A stretch of 64,000 nt of DNA from Atrichornis clamosus. Its lineage: Eukaryota > Chordata > Aves > Passeriformes > Menuridae. This document shows, piece after piece, positions 63,394 to 64,000 of this stretch. The stretch lies in the NCBI GenBank assembly GCA_013400975.1, contig WBMZ01009035.1, positions 1-64,000 of the forward strand, written 5' to 3'. Made by a program: the position numbers and the translations under genes. The notes under the pieces were generated by a model. It was not told where the DNA came from and made no database searches. It saw only the letters and a list, made by a program, of their open reading frames with translations. Position 1 is the stretch's first letter. The number at the start of each line of letters is the position of its first letter.

Positions 63394-64000
63394 CATAAGG
63401 ACCCCAAATATTGTACTTCTAAAATTTTCCTAGGTATCCTGAGAAAGATCAGACCAAATTGTGGGAATCCTTCAGAGGTGATGCAATACTCCTTACAATG
63501 TCTTTGGATCCCTGGAACCATGTGATATGTTGAGCCAAATTCAAACCTCAAGATTTCTTGCATTCAAAATGCTCCTATCCTCAAGTGAAAGAAATGGGGA
63601 TTTAAAAATAGGGAAAGAAAAATCCTCTTTCAGTTAAACAATGTCAATAAGTATGGTTATGAAAACATCTGAGACTGGAGAAGAGACCATAAGACTGCCC
63701 AGGGAAGGAGCCAGGCTGTGACTTCAAATAATAGGAGCACAGGGAACCATTTAGAAAGGAAGACTTCTATTCCTGTCATTAAATAAAAAACTCTGGAAGT
63801 ATGAAAGGGGAAAAAAGACCTTGTTAGTAATGTAAATGATGTTAATTAAAATGCAGTGAAAAAATTAGTTCCTTTGTGGCCCAGAATCAACATTTTGAAA
63901 GAAAAAGCAAGTGGATTTTGCACTGTTACCAATTGATTAATAAATCTCAGTCCTGACAGGCAAAGGTAAGGGTATAAACTCAAGAACTACTGACCTGCTA
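63394..64000. other. AT-rich non-coding DNA, nothing recognised
   Basis: Sequence from the right edge of the solo LTR to the window end. I see nothing in it: no gene, repeat or clear regulatory site. Confidence 0.55.

Noticed and set aside
1..64000. CRISPR arrays, operons, tRNA and rRNA genes
   Set aside because: No regularly spaced direct repeats, no tRNA-like cloverleaf or A/B box pair and no rRNA similarity were seen. The sequence is vertebrate, so operons are not expected.

Overview
The window looks like non-coding nuclear DNA from a bird. The evidence is a reverse-oriented CR1 LINE fragment (about 3.86-5.29 kb), a second CR1 3' end with its typical 8-bp terminal repeats (about 12.10-12.33 kb), and four solo-LTR-like blocks of types common in bird genomes. 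The rest is AT-rich and CpG-poor sequence with many microsatellites. From memory, the LTR families point to a neoavian bird, possibly a passerine. No species can be named from the sequence alone.

I found no intact protein-coding gene, tRNA, rRNA or CRISPR array. The longest open frame (176 codons, minus strand, 43,673-44,203) has no recognisable domain and ends in TG/TA-rich simple sequence. The only recognisable protein homology is to CR1 reverse transcriptase, which is frameshifted and has lost catalytic residues. The window is therefore either a gene desert or the inside of a very large intron.

Layout: 0-0.14 kb is a CpG-richer edge that could be the end of a first exon or a CpG-island shoulder. 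0.14-3.86 kb is unannotated and holds one CTCF-like motif. 3.86-5.29 kb is CR1 on the minus strand, with a perfect small hairpin just beyond its end. 5.3-12.1 kb is plain AT-rich DNA. 12.10-12.33 kb is a CR1 3' end on the plus strand. 12.3-31.4 kb is AT-rich, with microsatellites, an ancient repeat fragment and candidate conserved non-coding elements, the best near 26.93-27.44 kb. 31.42-31.91 kb is a solo LTR on the minus strand. 33.44-34.26 kb is a complete solo LTR on the plus strand with a perfect ATCAG target-site duplication. 34.26-37.25 kb is a G/T-biased block in which a TTTGGGAATATAAGCC-like core recurs. 42.37-42.69 kb is a poly-C tract followed by 3'UTR-like sequence with AATAAA. 45.26-46.10 kb is a GC-rich LTR on the minus strand. 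46.1-62.8 kb is AT-rich. 62.85-63.39 kb is a second LTR of the 31.4-kb family.

No genes work together here. What the window records is retroelement insertion, solo-LTR formation and decay, plus possible regulatory DNA. I did not find a new biological system. The items most worth checking are the decayed repeat block at 34.3-37.2 kb, the nested inverted repeat at 28.89 kb, the candidate conserved element near 27 kb and the candidate 3'UTR end near 42.6 kb.
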